Shown here piece after piece: positions 9,391-18,026 of a DNA stretch of 64,000 nucleotides. The notes beneath the pieces were generated by a model, which was not told where the DNA came from, made no database searches, and saw nothing but the letters and a program-made list of their open reading frames with translations. The translations under genes were made by a program, and so were the position numbers. Where the stretch lies: the NCBI GenBank assembly GCA_047601665.1, contig JASGIT010000001.1, positions 3,348,001 to 3,412,000 on the forward strand. The letters are read 5' to 3'. Within the stretch, counting starts at the first letter, position 1. Each line of letters begins with the position of its first letter. This DNA is from JASGIT01 sp047601665 (lineage in GTDB: Bacteria > Pseudomonadota > Gammaproteobacteria > Burkholderiales > Burkholderiaceae_C).

Positions 9391-9433
9391 CTGCCAGCGC
9401 TTGATGCACAAGGCCTGGGGCGGAAATCGCCAT
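9387..9433 (+). repeat. palindromic repeat, copy 2, at convergent gene ends
   Basis: ATAGCTGCCAGCGCTTGATG followed by a diverged right arm and CATTCAG. It overlaps the kinase stop codon and separates it from the convergent response regulator, a position where this family may act as a bidirectional terminator. Confidence 0.65.
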
Positions 9434-9443
9434 TCAGTCGGCA

Positions 9444-10127
9444 TCACTCCGCCACGCTGGCGGGCGCATGGAAGCAGTACCCGCTGCCGCGCAGCGTCTT
9501 CACCGGCAGCGGCTGGCCGCTTTCCTGCTGCACCTTGCGGCGCAGGCGGCGCATCTGCGTGTCCAGGCGGCGCTGGTCGTAGTCCAGGTAGTCCGCGCCC
9601 AGCGCCTGCACGATCTGGCGGCGGCTCACCTCCTCGCCCGCCGCGCGCACCAGGCAGTGCAGCACCAGCAGGTCCTGCCGCGACAGCGCCACGGGCGGCG
9701 CGCCCGGCGGCAGCAGGCGGCCCGCGCCCAGCTCCAGCCGCCAGCGCGCCTCGTGCCGCTGCAGGCCCAGGCGGCGCGAGAGCGCGGCCAGCGTGGCCTC
9801 CAGCTCGTCGAGGTCGCAGCCCTTGCCCAGGTAGTGGTCGGCGCCCAGCGCCAGCCCGCCCACGCGGTCGGCGCTGGTGTTGCGCGCGCTGAAGACGACG
9901 ATGCCCAGCGGCTGCCCGCCCTGGCGCAGCCGCTGGATGAGCGCCAAGCCGCTGCCGTCGGGCAGGCCGATGTCGATGATGGCGAGCCGGTGCCGCCGCG
10001 CGTCGAAGTGGCGCTCCCACTCCGCCAGGCTGGCCACGCACTGCGGCGCGTAGCCGGTCTGCTCCAGGAATTCGCCCAGCTCGGCGCGCAGCACGGGTTC
10101 GTCTTCGAGGAGGATCACTTCGATCAT
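9444..10127 (-). CDS. OmpR-like response regulator, partner of the divergent 7TMR-DISM kinase
   Basis: The 227-residue protein has a receiver domain with EDE at 8-10, phospho-acceptor Asp52 in IIDIGLPDGSG and Ser/Thr region VVFSARN. The usual Lys-Pro pair is Lys-Gly here (YLGKGCDLDEL), an unusual change. The C-terminal winged-helix DNA-binding domain ends in VKTLRGSGYCFH, of the OmpR type. It is transcribed away from the kinase gene with only 48 bp between the two start codons, so both promoters must overlap there. The output gene set is unknown; the neighbouring secreted NHL-repeat protein is one candidate target. Confidence 0.87.
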   Translation of the reverse strand: MIEVILLEDEPVLRAELGEFLEQTGYAPQCVASLAEWERHFDARRHRLAIIDIGLPDGSGLALIQRLRQGGQPLGIVVFSARNTSADRVGGLALGADHYLGKGCDLDELEATLAALSRRLGLQRHEARWRLELGAGRLLPPGAPPVALSRQDLLVLHCLVRAAGEEVSRRQIVQALGADYLDYDQRRLDTQMRRLRRKVQQESGQPLPVKTLRGSGYCFHAPASVAE

Positions 10128-10175
10128 GGGAAAGCAGGACAGCCGGTGCTACGCTCGCGCGCCGTTGGAGTTGGA

Positions 10176-12107
10176 ATGCGAAATTATCGTGCGCTGATCG
10201 TCGCCCTGGCGCTGCTGCTGGCCCTGCCGTGGGCGCGCGCGCAGACGCCGCTGCGCCTGGACGGCCCCGAGCTCTCCACCGCCGGCCACCTGGAGCGGCT
10301 GGCCGACCCCGCCGGCACGCTCGGCCCCGCGCAGGCCGACGCCGCGGCGGGCTGGGCGCCGCTGCCCGGCAACCTGAACGCGGGCTTCACCGGCGACGCG
10401 GTCTGGCTGCGCCTGCGCCTGGATGCGCCGCGGCCCGGCCAGTGGGTGCTGCTGGTGGGCAACGCCGTGATCGACGACGTGCGCCTGTACGTGCGCGAGA
10501 GCGACGGCGCCTGGCGCCTGGCCGGCGCCAGCGGCGAGGACGTACCGCGCCGCCTGTGGCCCGTGGACTTCCACAGCCCCGCGATTGAACTCGACCTGCC
10601 CCGGGCGGGCGGACAGACGCTGCTGCTGCGCCTAGCCACGCGCAACGCGCTCAAGACGCGGGTGGAGGTGTGGCAGCGCCTGGCCTTCGACAACCACACG
10701 CGCCGCGAGGGCCTGTTCTTCGGCCTGTACTTCGGCTTCTACCTGCTGCTGATCTGCCTGCACGCGCTGTTCTGGCGCACCACGCGCGCGCCCTTGAGCG
10801 GGCTGTTCCTCGCCTACGTCGGCACCTGCGTGCTCAACGAGGTGCTTTCGCTCGGGCTGGTGCAGCAGATCACCGGCCTGCCCGCCGCGTGGAGCGACCG
10901 GCTGCTGGGCATCGGTATCGCCAGCGCGGTGTTCATCACTGTGCGCATGTCCTGCGGGCAACTGCTGCTGGCGCAGGCCATGCCGCGCATGGCGCGCGCG
11001 CTCGTGGCGGGCAGCACGCTCTTTTCCGTGCTGTGCATGGTGCCGATTCTGCTGGGCCACTACAGCCTGGGCGTGGTGCCGGTGCAGATGGGGGCGCTGC
11101 CGCTCGCCGTTCTGCTCGCCGCCCTGGGCGTCGTACTGCTGCGGCGCGGCCACCGGCCCGCGCGCTTCTTCGTGGTCGCCTTCGGCCTTTTCTACGCCAG
11201 CGTTCTCGTCGCGTTCCTGCGCAACATGGGCCTGCTGCCGGTCAACGTGTTCACCGAGCACATCTCGACCATCGGCACCATGGTGCACATGGTGCTGATC
11301 AGCCTGTGGATCGTCGGCCGCTACGAGCGCCAGCGCCGCGAGCGCGAGCGCGGGCAGATCCGCATGGAGGCCGAACTCGCCCAGCGCCAGCAGCGCGAGA
11401 GCGAGCTGCTGCGGTCGCTGGAGCTGGAGCGCCGCGTGCGGCAGGAGCAGCGCGACTTCGTCGCCATGGTGTCGCACGAGTTCCGCACGCCGCTGGCCGT
11501 CATCGGCACCAGCGCCCAGCAGCTCGCGCGCAACCTGGACGCCCCGCCCGACAAGACCCTGGCGCGCAGCCACAACATCCGCGCCGCCGCCCAGCGCCTG
11601 CTGGCCCTGGTGGACGACTGCCTGGCCGACGACCGCATGGCCGAACCCCTCGCCCCGCCGCAGCGTGCGGCCTGCGATCTGCACGCGCTCCTCGACGGAC
11701 TGCGGCAGGACTTCGCGCCCGGCCGCATCGTCTGCGCGCACGGCGAGGGCACGCGCCACATCACCACCGACCCGGCGCTGCTGCGCATCGCGCTGCGCAA
11801 CCTGCTCGCCAACGCCGACCGCCACGCGCCCGGGGGCGCGGCCGTGCAGGTCGGCACCCGGCGGGAGGGCGAGCGCCTGCGCATCGCGGTCAGCCACCCC
11901 GCCGCCGCCATCCCGCCCGAGGAGCAGGCCCGCCTGTTCGAGCGCTACTGGCGCGGCAGCAGCGCCCAGCACCGCCCGGGCGCGGGCCTGGGGCTGTACC
12001 TGGTGCGGCGCATCGCCGGCAAGCTGGGCGGCGGCGTCGCGCTGGAAAGCGCCGGGGGGCCACAGCCGGTGTGCTTCGCGTTGGAAATAGCGCTTCCAAA
12101 GCCATAG
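10176..12107 (+). CDS. 7TMR-DISM sensor histidine kinase
   Basis: The 643-residue kinase begins with a signal peptide (LIVALALLLALPWARAQ), then a periplasmic 7TMR-DISM extracellular beta-sandwich domain (about residues 30-180), a block of about seven membrane helices (about 190-390), a short coiled coil rich in Arg/Glu, a HisKA domain with His434 in VSHEFRTPLAV, and a HATPase domain ending in GAGLGLYLVRRIAGKLGG. DISM domains are thought to bind carbohydrate-like or other small ligands outside the cell. The start is the ATG closest to the signal peptide, with TTGGAG upstream. It is divergent from its likely response regulator. Confidence 0.88.
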   Translation: MRNYRALIVALALLLALPWARAQTPLRLDGPELSTAGHLERLADPAGTLGPAQADAAAGWAPLPGNLNAGFTGDAVWLRLRLDAPRPGQWVLLVGNAVIDDVRLYVRESDGAWRLAGASGEDVPRRLWPVDFHSPAIELDLPRAGGQTLLLRLATRNALKTRVEVWQRLAFDNHTRREGLFFGLYFGFYLLLICLHALFWRTTRAPLSGLFLAYVGTCVLNEVLSLGLVQQITGLPAAWSDRLLGIGIASAVFITVRMSCGQLLLAQAMPRMARALVAGSTLFSVLCMVPILLGHYSLGVVPVQMGALPLAVLLAALGVVLLRRGHRPARFFVVAFGLFYASVLVAFLRNMGLLPVNVFTEHISTIGTMVHMVLISLWIVGRYERQRRERERGQIRMEAELAQRQQRESELLRSLELERRVRQEQRDFVAMVSHEFRTPLAVIGTSAQQLARNLDAPPDKTLARSHNIRAAAQRLLALVDDCLADDRMAEPLAPPQRAACDLHALLDGLRQDFAPGRIVCAHGEGTRHITTDPALLRIALRNLLANADRHAPGGAAVQVGTRREGERLRIAVSHPAAAIPPEEQARLFERYWRGSSAQHRPGAGLGLYLVRRIAGKLGGGVALESAGGPQPVCFALEIALPKP

Positions 12108-12180
12108 CTGAAGACCATGGAGCCGCAGGCGGTGGCGGCGCTTTTTCCTTGGTTTTTCCGCCGTTCCATTGCCCGGAAGC

Positions 12181-12200
12181 GCTCAGATTCGCTCAGATTC
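12181..12200 (+). repeat. tandem direct repeat 2 x 10 bp before the IPTL-CTERM gene
   Basis: GCTCAGATTC occurs twice in tandem, 49 bp before the start codon of the secreted NHL-repeat protein. Tandem decamers one helical turn apart can be activator sites, for example for an OmpR-type regulator as encoded nearby. This role is inference only. Confidence 0.5.
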
Positions 12201-12248
12201 GGTCCTCATACGTCGCTTACAAACGCTGACAAGTTTCGAGGAGTTCTC

Positions 12249-14477
12249 ATGTCCCTGAGTTCACGCGCCGCGGGCGCTGGCTTTCGTCTGCTCGCCCTGG
12301 TCTTGGCATGGGGCCTGGGCGGCAGCGCCGCCGCGGCTGCACCCCCTTGGGTCAACGGCCAAGCCGCCACCGTGGTGCTTGGGCAGGACGATTTCACCAC
12401 CAGCGGCTCCGGTACCACGGCAGCCCGCTTCTCCCATCCAACAGGCGTGTGCGCCGATGCGCTCACGGGCAAGTTGTTCGTGGTGGACTCCACGAACAGT
12501 CGCGTCCTGCGCTTCTCCAGCGGCCAGTCCACGACCATAGGCGGCCAGGCCGAGGCGGTCTTCGGCCAGCCCGACTTCACCAGCAACGACATCAACCACG
12601 GCGGGCTATCGGCGAAAAGCCTGTGGCACCCCACGAACTGTGTGGTGAGCCCCGATGGCCGGCTCTTCGTGCTCGACAGTGGCAACCAACGGGTGCTGCG
12701 CTACGACAATGCCGCCAGCAAGGGCAATTTCGCCGCAGCCGACGGCGTGCTGGGCCAGCCGGACTTCGTAAGCACTCCGCTCCTCTCCATCGCGGCGAAC
12801 CGCCTGGGCTTTGCGACCAACTTCGGCATCACCCTGGATCGCAACGGCGCGCTCTACGTGGGCGACAACGGCAATTTCCGGGTGCTGCGCTTCGACGACG
12901 CCACCAGCAAGCCCAACGGCGCGCTGCCCAACGGCGTGCTGGGCGCACCCGACCTCACCACGTCGGGTGAAGTGACCGGCGTCACGGCGTCGAATTTCGG
13001 CGATTCCGTCCGGGGCCTCGCCACGGATGCGTCAGGCAACCTCTACGTGAACGACGTCCGCAACCGCCGCATCCTGCGCTTCGACGACGCGGCCTCGAAG
13101 GAGAACGGCGCACCGGCCGACGGGGTACTCGGCGCCGAGAACCTCACGACGGCAGGCAGTGGCACAAGCCCCACCCGCTCGAACATGATTGGCGTCTACC
13201 AACTCGAAGTAGCGCCCGACGGCGCGCTGTACGCCGTCGACCTGGGCTTCCGCCGCGTGCTGGTCTATAACGATCCAGCCAGCAAGAGCGACGGCGCCGA
13301 AGCGGACTACGTGCTGGGACAGCCCGACTTCACCAGCCAGGCCCCCGCCACCTCCGCCACGGGACTGACCCTTCCCATGGGCCTAGCCTACAACGCCTAT
13401 ACCGGATACCTCATGGTGGCCGACTTCAACGACAACCGTGTGGTGGGCTACCGCCCCCCGCCAGCCAACCAGGCCCCGGCGGCCAGCGGCGTGACCGTTA
13501 CGGGCGCTACCCAGGTCGGCCAGGCGCTCGCGGGCAGCTACACCTATGCCGACGCCGAGAACGACCCCGAGGGCGCCACCACCTTCCAGTGGAAGCGCGG
13601 CGCGCAAGCCATCCTCGGCGCCACGGGCCTGCACTACACGCCCGTGTCGGCCGACGTGTCGTGGCAGCTCGCCTTCTGCGTCACGCCACGCGCCAGCACG
13701 GGCACGCAGGACGGTGCCGAGACCTGCTCCGCCCCCACTTCCATGGTGAGCCCGGCGTCCGTCGACGGGGAATGCGGCAACGCGGCGAACCAGCCCTGGG
13801 CCACCGTTCCCAGCGCCGATCTGTGCGACGCGGGTACGCCCGGCGCCGTGTCCAGCGCCGGCGGCCACTATGCCTGGCAATGCCAGGGAGCGCACGGCGG
13901 CGGCGCCGCCAGCTGTCAGGCCCCTTGGGCGAACGCGGGCAGTGGCAGCGCCACGGTGGTGCCGCTGCCCGCGAACGGCTGGCACGTGGACAGCGCCAGC
14001 GTCAGCCCCACGCCGCCCGCGGGCGTGGCGGCTCCGCCCAACGTCATCTTCCCGGCTGGGCTGCTCACGCTCAACCTGAGCAGCGGCGCCCAGGGCAGCG
14101 ATGCCACCGTGACCCTGCAGTTCACCCGTCCCATTCCTTCGGGCGCGGTCTACATGAAATACGGCCCCAGCCCCGCCGGCTTCAACTGCCAGGGTGCCAC
14201 GGCCTGCGCCCAGCCGCACTGGTACGAGATGCCCGCCTCGCGCGTCGTGATCGCCAGCGACCGCCTGAGCGCCACGCTGACGCTGACCGACGGCGGCCTG
14301 GGCGACGGCGATGGCCGGGCCGACACGTTCATCCTGGACCCGGGCGGCTTCGCGCTGCTGGCCGCGCCCGCGCAGAGCGTTCCCACGCTCGGCGAGTGGG
14401 GCGTGCTGCTGCTGTCGGCCCTGGCGGCGGCCTTCGGGGTGCGCGCCGTGCGGCGGCAGGCGCTACTGAAAAGGTAG
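12249..14477 (+). CDS. secreted NHL-type beta-propeller protein with choice-of-anchor U domain and IPTL-CTERM tail
   Basis: The 742-residue protein is exported: signal peptide with LLALVLAWGLGGSAAAAA, start set by GAGGAG 6 bp upstream. Six repeats carry a VLGQPDFT-like motif (VVLGQDDFTTSG, VFGQPDFTSN, VLGQPDFVST, VLGAPDLTTSG, VLGAENLTTAG, VLGQPDFTSQ), spaced as in an NHL propeller over about residues 35-400. A PKD/Ig-like segment (about 415-500), a Cys-containing linker and an anchor-U-like domain follow. The end is SVPTLGEWGVLLLSALAAAF plus basic residues, the IPTL-CTERM sorting signal, in which a hydrophobic helix is thought to be processed by an exosortase-like system. Role unknown; surface display is likely. 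Confidence 0.87.
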   Translation: MSLSSRAAGAGFRLLALVLAWGLGGSAAAAAPPWVNGQAATVVLGQDDFTTSGSGTTAARFSHPTGVCADALTGKLFVVDSTNSRVLRFSSGQSTTIGGQAEAVFGQPDFTSNDINHGGLSAKSLWHPTNCVVSPDGRLFVLDSGNQRVLRYDNAASKGNFAAADGVLGQPDFVSTPLLSIAANRLGFATNFGITLDRNGALYVGDNGNFRVLRFDDATSKPNGALPNGVLGAPDLTTSGEVTGVTASNFGDSVRGLATDASGNLYVNDVRNRRILRFDDAASKENGAPADGVLGAENLTTAGSGTSPTRSNMIGVYQLEVAPDGALYAVDLGFRRVLVYNDPASKSDGAEADYVLGQPDFTSQAPATSATGLTLPMGLAYNAYTGYLMVADFNDNRVVGYRPPPANQAPAASGVTVTGATQVGQALAGSYTYADAENDPEGATTFQWKRGAQAILGATGLHYTPVSADVSWQLAFCVTPRASTGTQDGAETCSAPTSMVSPASVDGECGNAANQPWATVPSADLCDAGTPGAVSSAGGHYAWQCQGAHGGGAASCQAPWANAGSGSATVVPLPANGWHVDSASVSPTPPAGVAAPPNVIFPAGLLTLNLSSGAQGSDATVTLQFTRPIPSGAVYMKYGPSPAGFNCQGATACAQPHWYEMPASRVVIASDRLSATLTLTDGGLGDGDGRADTFILDPGGFALLAAPAQSVPTLGEWGVLLLSALAAAFGVRAVRRQALLKR

Positions 14478-14533
14478 CTGCTGGCGCTGGCTTCCGGCGG
14501 GGGGTGAGCGGCGGTCGGCCTGTCAGTCGCGCA

Positions 14534-14578
14534 GGGAATAGTGGAATGGCGCCGCCATTGCAAGAATGCGCGATTCCC
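14534..14578 (+). promoter_or_regulatory. nested inverted repeats upstream of the beta-oxidation operon
   Basis: AATGGC (14545-14550) and GCCATT (14554-14559) flank 3 bases, and GGGAAT (14534-14539) pairs with ATTCCC (14573-14578) outside them. They sit 22-66 bp before the first gene of the acyl-CoA operon. An operator role is a guess; no matching regulator is adjacent. Confidence 0.3.
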
Positions 14579-14600
14579 ATCAATGCCGGAGGCAAAAAGC

Positions 14601-16709
14601 GTGGCTACCGATACCCCCGTGGTGCAAACCCAGATCAACGGCCAGGTGCTGGTCGTGACCGTCGACAACCCGCCCGTGAACGCGCTGGGCCAGGCCGTGC
14701 GCGCCGGGCTGCTGGCCGCCGTGGAGCAGGCCGATGCCGACCCCGCCGTGCGCGCCGTGCTCATCGTCGGCGCGGGCAGCGCCTTCATCGCGGGGGCGGA
14801 CATCCGCGAATTCGGCAAGCCGCCCCAGCCGCCCGCGCTGCCCGAGGTGTGCAACCGCATCGAGGCTTCGGCCAAGATCGTGGTCGCCTCCATCCACGGC
14901 GCGGCGCTGGGCGGCGGGCTGGAGGTGGCCGTGTCCGCCCACTACCGCGTGGCCCTGCCCGCCGCGAAGCTGGGCCTGCCCGAGGTGAACCTGGGCCTGC
15001 TGCCCGGCGCGGGCGGCACGCAGCGCGCGCCGCGCCTCATGGGCGTGAAGGCCGCCACGCAGCTGATGCTCAGCGGCCAGCACCTGTCGGCCAAGGCCGC
15101 GCTGGCCGCCGGCCTGGTGGACAAGCTGGTGGACGGCGCCGACCCGCTGGCAGCGGGGTTGGCCTATGCCAATGAATTGCTGGCCCAGGGCGCCCAGCCG
15201 CGCCGCACGCGCGACATCGCCATGGCCGACAAGGCCGCCGCGCTGGCCGAACTGGACGCGCTGGCCGCCGAGACGGCCAAGAAGGCGCGCGGCCTGTTCT
15301 CGCCGCAGAAGATCGTGGAATGCGCGCGCGCCGCCGTGGAGCTGCCGTTCGACGAAGGGCTGGCGAAGGAGCGCGCCGCGTTCGTCGAATGCCTGAACAG
15401 CCCGCAGCGCCAGGGCCTGGTGCACGCCTTTTTCGCGGAGCGCGAGACGGCCAAGATTCCCGAGGCCAAGGCCGCCAAGCCGCGCCCGTTCACAAAAATC
15501 GCCGTGATCGGCGGCGGCACCATGGGCGCGGGCATCACCGTGTCGGCGCTGGACGCGGGCCTGCCGGTGGTGATGATCGAGCGCGACGCCGAATCCATCG
15601 CGCGCGGCCAGAAGAACGTGGAAAAGGTCTACGACGGCCTGGTCGCCAAGGGCCGCATGACGCCCGAGGGCAAGGCCGCCGTCATGGCGCGCTACACGCC
15701 CGCGACGAGCTACGACGCGATCGCGGATGTGGACCTGGTGATCGAGGCGGTGTTCGAGGACATCGAGGTCAAGAAGGCCGTGTTCAAGGAACTCGACCGC
15801 GTGTGCAAGCCCGGCGCGGTGCTGGCCACGAACACCTCGTACCTCGACATCGACGCGATCGCCGCCGCGACCAGCCGCCCGCAGGACGTGATCGGCCTGC
15901 ACTTCTTCAGCCCGGCCAACATCATGAAGCTGCTGGAGATCGTGGTGCCCGCCAAGGTCGGCGCGGACGTGGTGGCGACCGCTTTCGAGCTGGCGAAAAA
16001 GCTCAAGAAAACCCCCGTGCGCGCGGGCGTGTGCGACGGCTTCATCGGCAACCGCATCCTGGCCGTCTACAAGGAAGTGGCGGAGCACATGGTGGAAGAC
16101 GGCGCCTCGCCCTACGAGGTGGACGCCGCCGTGCGCGGCTTCGGCTACCCGATGGGGCCGTTCCAGGTGACCGACCTCGCGGGCGGCGACATCGGCTGGG
16201 CCACGCGCAAGCGCCGCGCGCCGCTGCGCAACCCGAAGGCGCGCTACGCCGAAATCCTGGACCGCATCTGCGAACGCGGCTGGTTCGGCCAGAAGACGGG
16301 CCGGGGCCTGTACCTGTACCCGCAGGGCGCGCGCACCGGCGAGCCCGACCCCGAGGTGCTGGCCATCGTCGACGCCGAGCGCGCGCGCAAGGGCATCACG
16401 CCGCGCGCGTTCACGGCGGACGACATCATGCGCCGCTACATGGCCGCGATGATCAACGAGGGCGCGCGGGTGCTCGAAGAGGGCATCGCGCTGCGCCCGC
16501 TCGACATCGACGTGACCTTCATCTCGGGCTACGGCTTCCCGCGCTTCCGGGGCGGGCCGATGAAGTACGCCGACATGGTGGGCCTGCCCCGGGTACTGGC
16601 CGACATCGAGGCCTTTGCTAAGGAAGACCCTCTGTTCTGGAAGCCCGCGCCGCTGCTACAAAAGCTGGTTGCCGAGGGCCGGAACTTCGACAGCCTCAAT
16701 CAAAAATAA
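14601..16709 (+). CDS. enoyl-CoA hydratase / 3-hydroxyacyl-CoA dehydrogenase fusion (FadJ/FadB-like)
   Basis: The 702-residue multifunctional beta-oxidation enzyme joins an N-terminal crotonase domain to an NAD-dependent dehydrogenase. The hydratase half has both catalytic glutamates, in GGGLEVAV and LPEVNLGLLPGAGG. The dehydrogenase half starts near residue 300 with IAVIGGGTMGAG and carries the HFFSPANIMKLLEIV motif and GFIGNRI. I chose GTG at 14601 because GGAGG lies 8 bp before it; an in-frame ATG at 14583 has no clear ribosome site. It heads the operon of two acyl-CoA dehydrogenases, hydratase and CoA-transferase. The chain-length range cannot be read from sequence. Confidence 0.9.
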   Translation: MATDTPVVQTQINGQVLVVTVDNPPVNALGQAVRAGLLAAVEQADADPAVRAVLIVGAGSAFIAGADIREFGKPPQPPALPEVCNRIEASAKIVVASIHGAALGGGLEVAVSAHYRVALPAAKLGLPEVNLGLLPGAGGTQRAPRLMGVKAATQLMLSGQHLSAKAALAAGLVDKLVDGADPLAAGLAYANELLAQGAQPRRTRDIAMADKAAALAELDALAAETAKKARGLFSPQKIVECARAAVELPFDEGLAKERAAFVECLNSPQRQGLVHAFFAERETAKIPEAKAAKPRPFTKIAVIGGGTMGAGITVSALDAGLPVVMIERDAESIARGQKNVEKVYDGLVAKGRMTPEGKAAVMARYTPATSYDAIADVDLVIEAVFEDIEVKKAVFKELDRVCKPGAVLATNTSYLDIDAIAAATSRPQDVIGLHFFSPANIMKLLEIVVPAKVGADVVATAFELAKKLKKTPVRAGVCDGFIGNRILAVYKEVAEHMVEDGASPYEVDAAVRGFGYPMGPFQVTDLAGGDIGWATRKRRAPLRNPKARYAEILDRICERGWFGQKTGRGLYLYPQGARTGEPDPEVLAIVDAERARKGITPRAFTADDIMRRYMAAMINEGARVLEEGIALRPLDIDVTFISGYGFPRFRGGPMKYADMVGLPRVLADIEAFAKEDPLFWKPAPLLQKLVAEGRNFDSLNQK

Positions 16710-16763
16710 GAGCGGCCAGCGCTTGCCGTGCTTGGGTTTCAGCATCAAAACAGGCTGAAACCC
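16709..16763 (+). repeat. variant palindromic repeat, copy 3, with a perfect 10-bp hairpin
   Basis: A GCGGCCAGCGCTTG arm is followed by a different, perfect hairpin: GGGTTTCAGC (16734-16743), 10-base loop, GCTGAAACCC (16754-16763). No T tract follows, so it could be an RNA processing or pause element between the first two genes of the operon. Confidence 0.6.
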
Positions 16764-16817
16764 TTGCGGGACGTGCGCGCGCAGCTATCAAAACGGGATT
16801 CATTGAAGGAGCGATGC

Positions 16818-18014
16818 ATGGACCTGAATTTCACCCCTGAAGAGGAAGCCTTCCGCGACGAGGTGCGCGCGTTCCTGAAGGACAAGCTGCCGCCCGAGCT
16901 CGCGCACAAGGTGCAGAACGGCCTGCGCCTGTCCAAGGAGGACATGGAGCGCTGGCACGCCATCCTGAACGAGCGCGGCTGGCTGGCCAACCACTGGCCC
17001 GCGCAGTACGGCGGGCCGGGGTGGACGGCGGTGCAGAAGTTCATCTTCGAGCACGAGTGCGCGCTCGCGGGCACGCCGCGCATCGTGCCGTTCGGCCTGT
17101 CCATGCTGGGCCCCGTGCTCATCAAGTACGGCAACGAGCAGCAGAAGAAACACTGGCTGCCGCGCATCCTGAACGGCGCGGACTGGTGGTGCCAGGGCTA
17201 TTCGGAGCCGGGCGCGGGCTCCGACCTCGCCTCGGTCAAGACCACGGCGGTGCTGCAGGGCGACCACTACGTCGTCAACGGCCAGAAGACCTGGACCACG
17301 CTGGGCCACCACGCCAACATGATCTTCTGCCTGGTGCGCACCAACAAGGAGGCCAAGGCGCAGTCGGGCATCAGCTTCCTGCTGATCGACATGAAGACGC
17401 CGGGCATCGAGGTGCGCCCCATCATCACGCTGGACGGCGAGCACGAGGTGAACGAGGTCTTCTTCACCGACGTGAAGGTGCCGGCCGAGAACCTGGTGGG
17501 CGAGCAGGACAAGGGCTGGACCTACGCCAAGTACCTGCTGACCTATGAGCGCACCAACATCGCGGGCGTGGGCTTCTCCGTCGCGGGCCTCGAAAAGCTC
17601 AAGGTGGTGGCCAGCCGCGTGCAGTGCAACGGCAAGCCGCTGATCGAGGACCCGCTGTTCGCCGCGCGCGTGGCCAAGGTGGAGATCGACCTGGAGAACA
17701 TGAAGACCACCAACCTGCGCGTGATCGCCGCCGTGCAGGGCGGGGGCGTGCCGGGGGCGGAAAGCTCCATGCTCAAGATCAAGGGCACGGTCATCCGGCA
17801 GGAACTGCTCTCGCTCATGCGCCGCGCCATGGGGCCGTATGCCGCGCCGTTCATCGAAGAGGCGCTGCACGCGGGCTACGCCGAGCCGCCCATCGGCGAC
17901 CCCGCTGCTGCTGCGGCGGCCGCGCAGTACTTCAACTACCGCAAGCTGTCCATCTTCGGCGGCTCCAACGAAATCCAACGCAACATCATCTCCAAGATGA
18001 TTCTGGGTCTGTGA
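16818..18014 (+). CDS. acyl-CoA dehydrogenase, alpha-like partner of the following gene
   Basis: The 398-residue FAD flavoprotein oxidises an acyl-CoA to the 2-enoyl-CoA. The start ATG has GAAGGAG 7 bp upstream. N-terminal domain begins MDLNFTPEEEAFRDEVRAFL; the central beta domain has GYSEPGAGSDLASV; the C-terminal end is FGGSNEIQRNIISKMILGL. The usual catalytic Glu of the YEGT motif is absent (GGSN), while a Glu occurs in LTYERTNIAG, the isovaleryl-CoA-dehydrogenase position. A second dehydrogenase gene begins 13 bp downstream, an arrangement known for heterotetrameric acyl-CoA dehydrogenases of steroid and ring-acid catabolism. Substrate unknown. Confidence 0.88.
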   Translation: MDLNFTPEEEAFRDEVRAFLKDKLPPELAHKVQNGLRLSKEDMERWHAILNERGWLANHWPAQYGGPGWTAVQKFIFEHECALAGTPRIVPFGLSMLGPVLIKYGNEQQKKHWLPRILNGADWWCQGYSEPGAGSDLASVKTTAVLQGDHYVVNGQKTWTTLGHHANMIFCLVRTNKEAKAQSGISFLLIDMKTPGIEVRPIITLDGEHEVNEVFFTDVKVPAENLVGEQDKGWTYAKYLLTYERTNIAGVGFSVAGLEKLKVVASRVQCNGKPLIEDPLFAARVAKVEIDLENMKTTNLRVIAAVQGGGVPGAESSMLKIKGTVIRQELLSLMRRAMGPYAAPFIEEALHAGYAEPPIGDPAAAAAAAQYFNYRKLSIFGGSNEIQRNIISKMILGL

Positions 18015-18026
18015 GGGGAGTGCACC

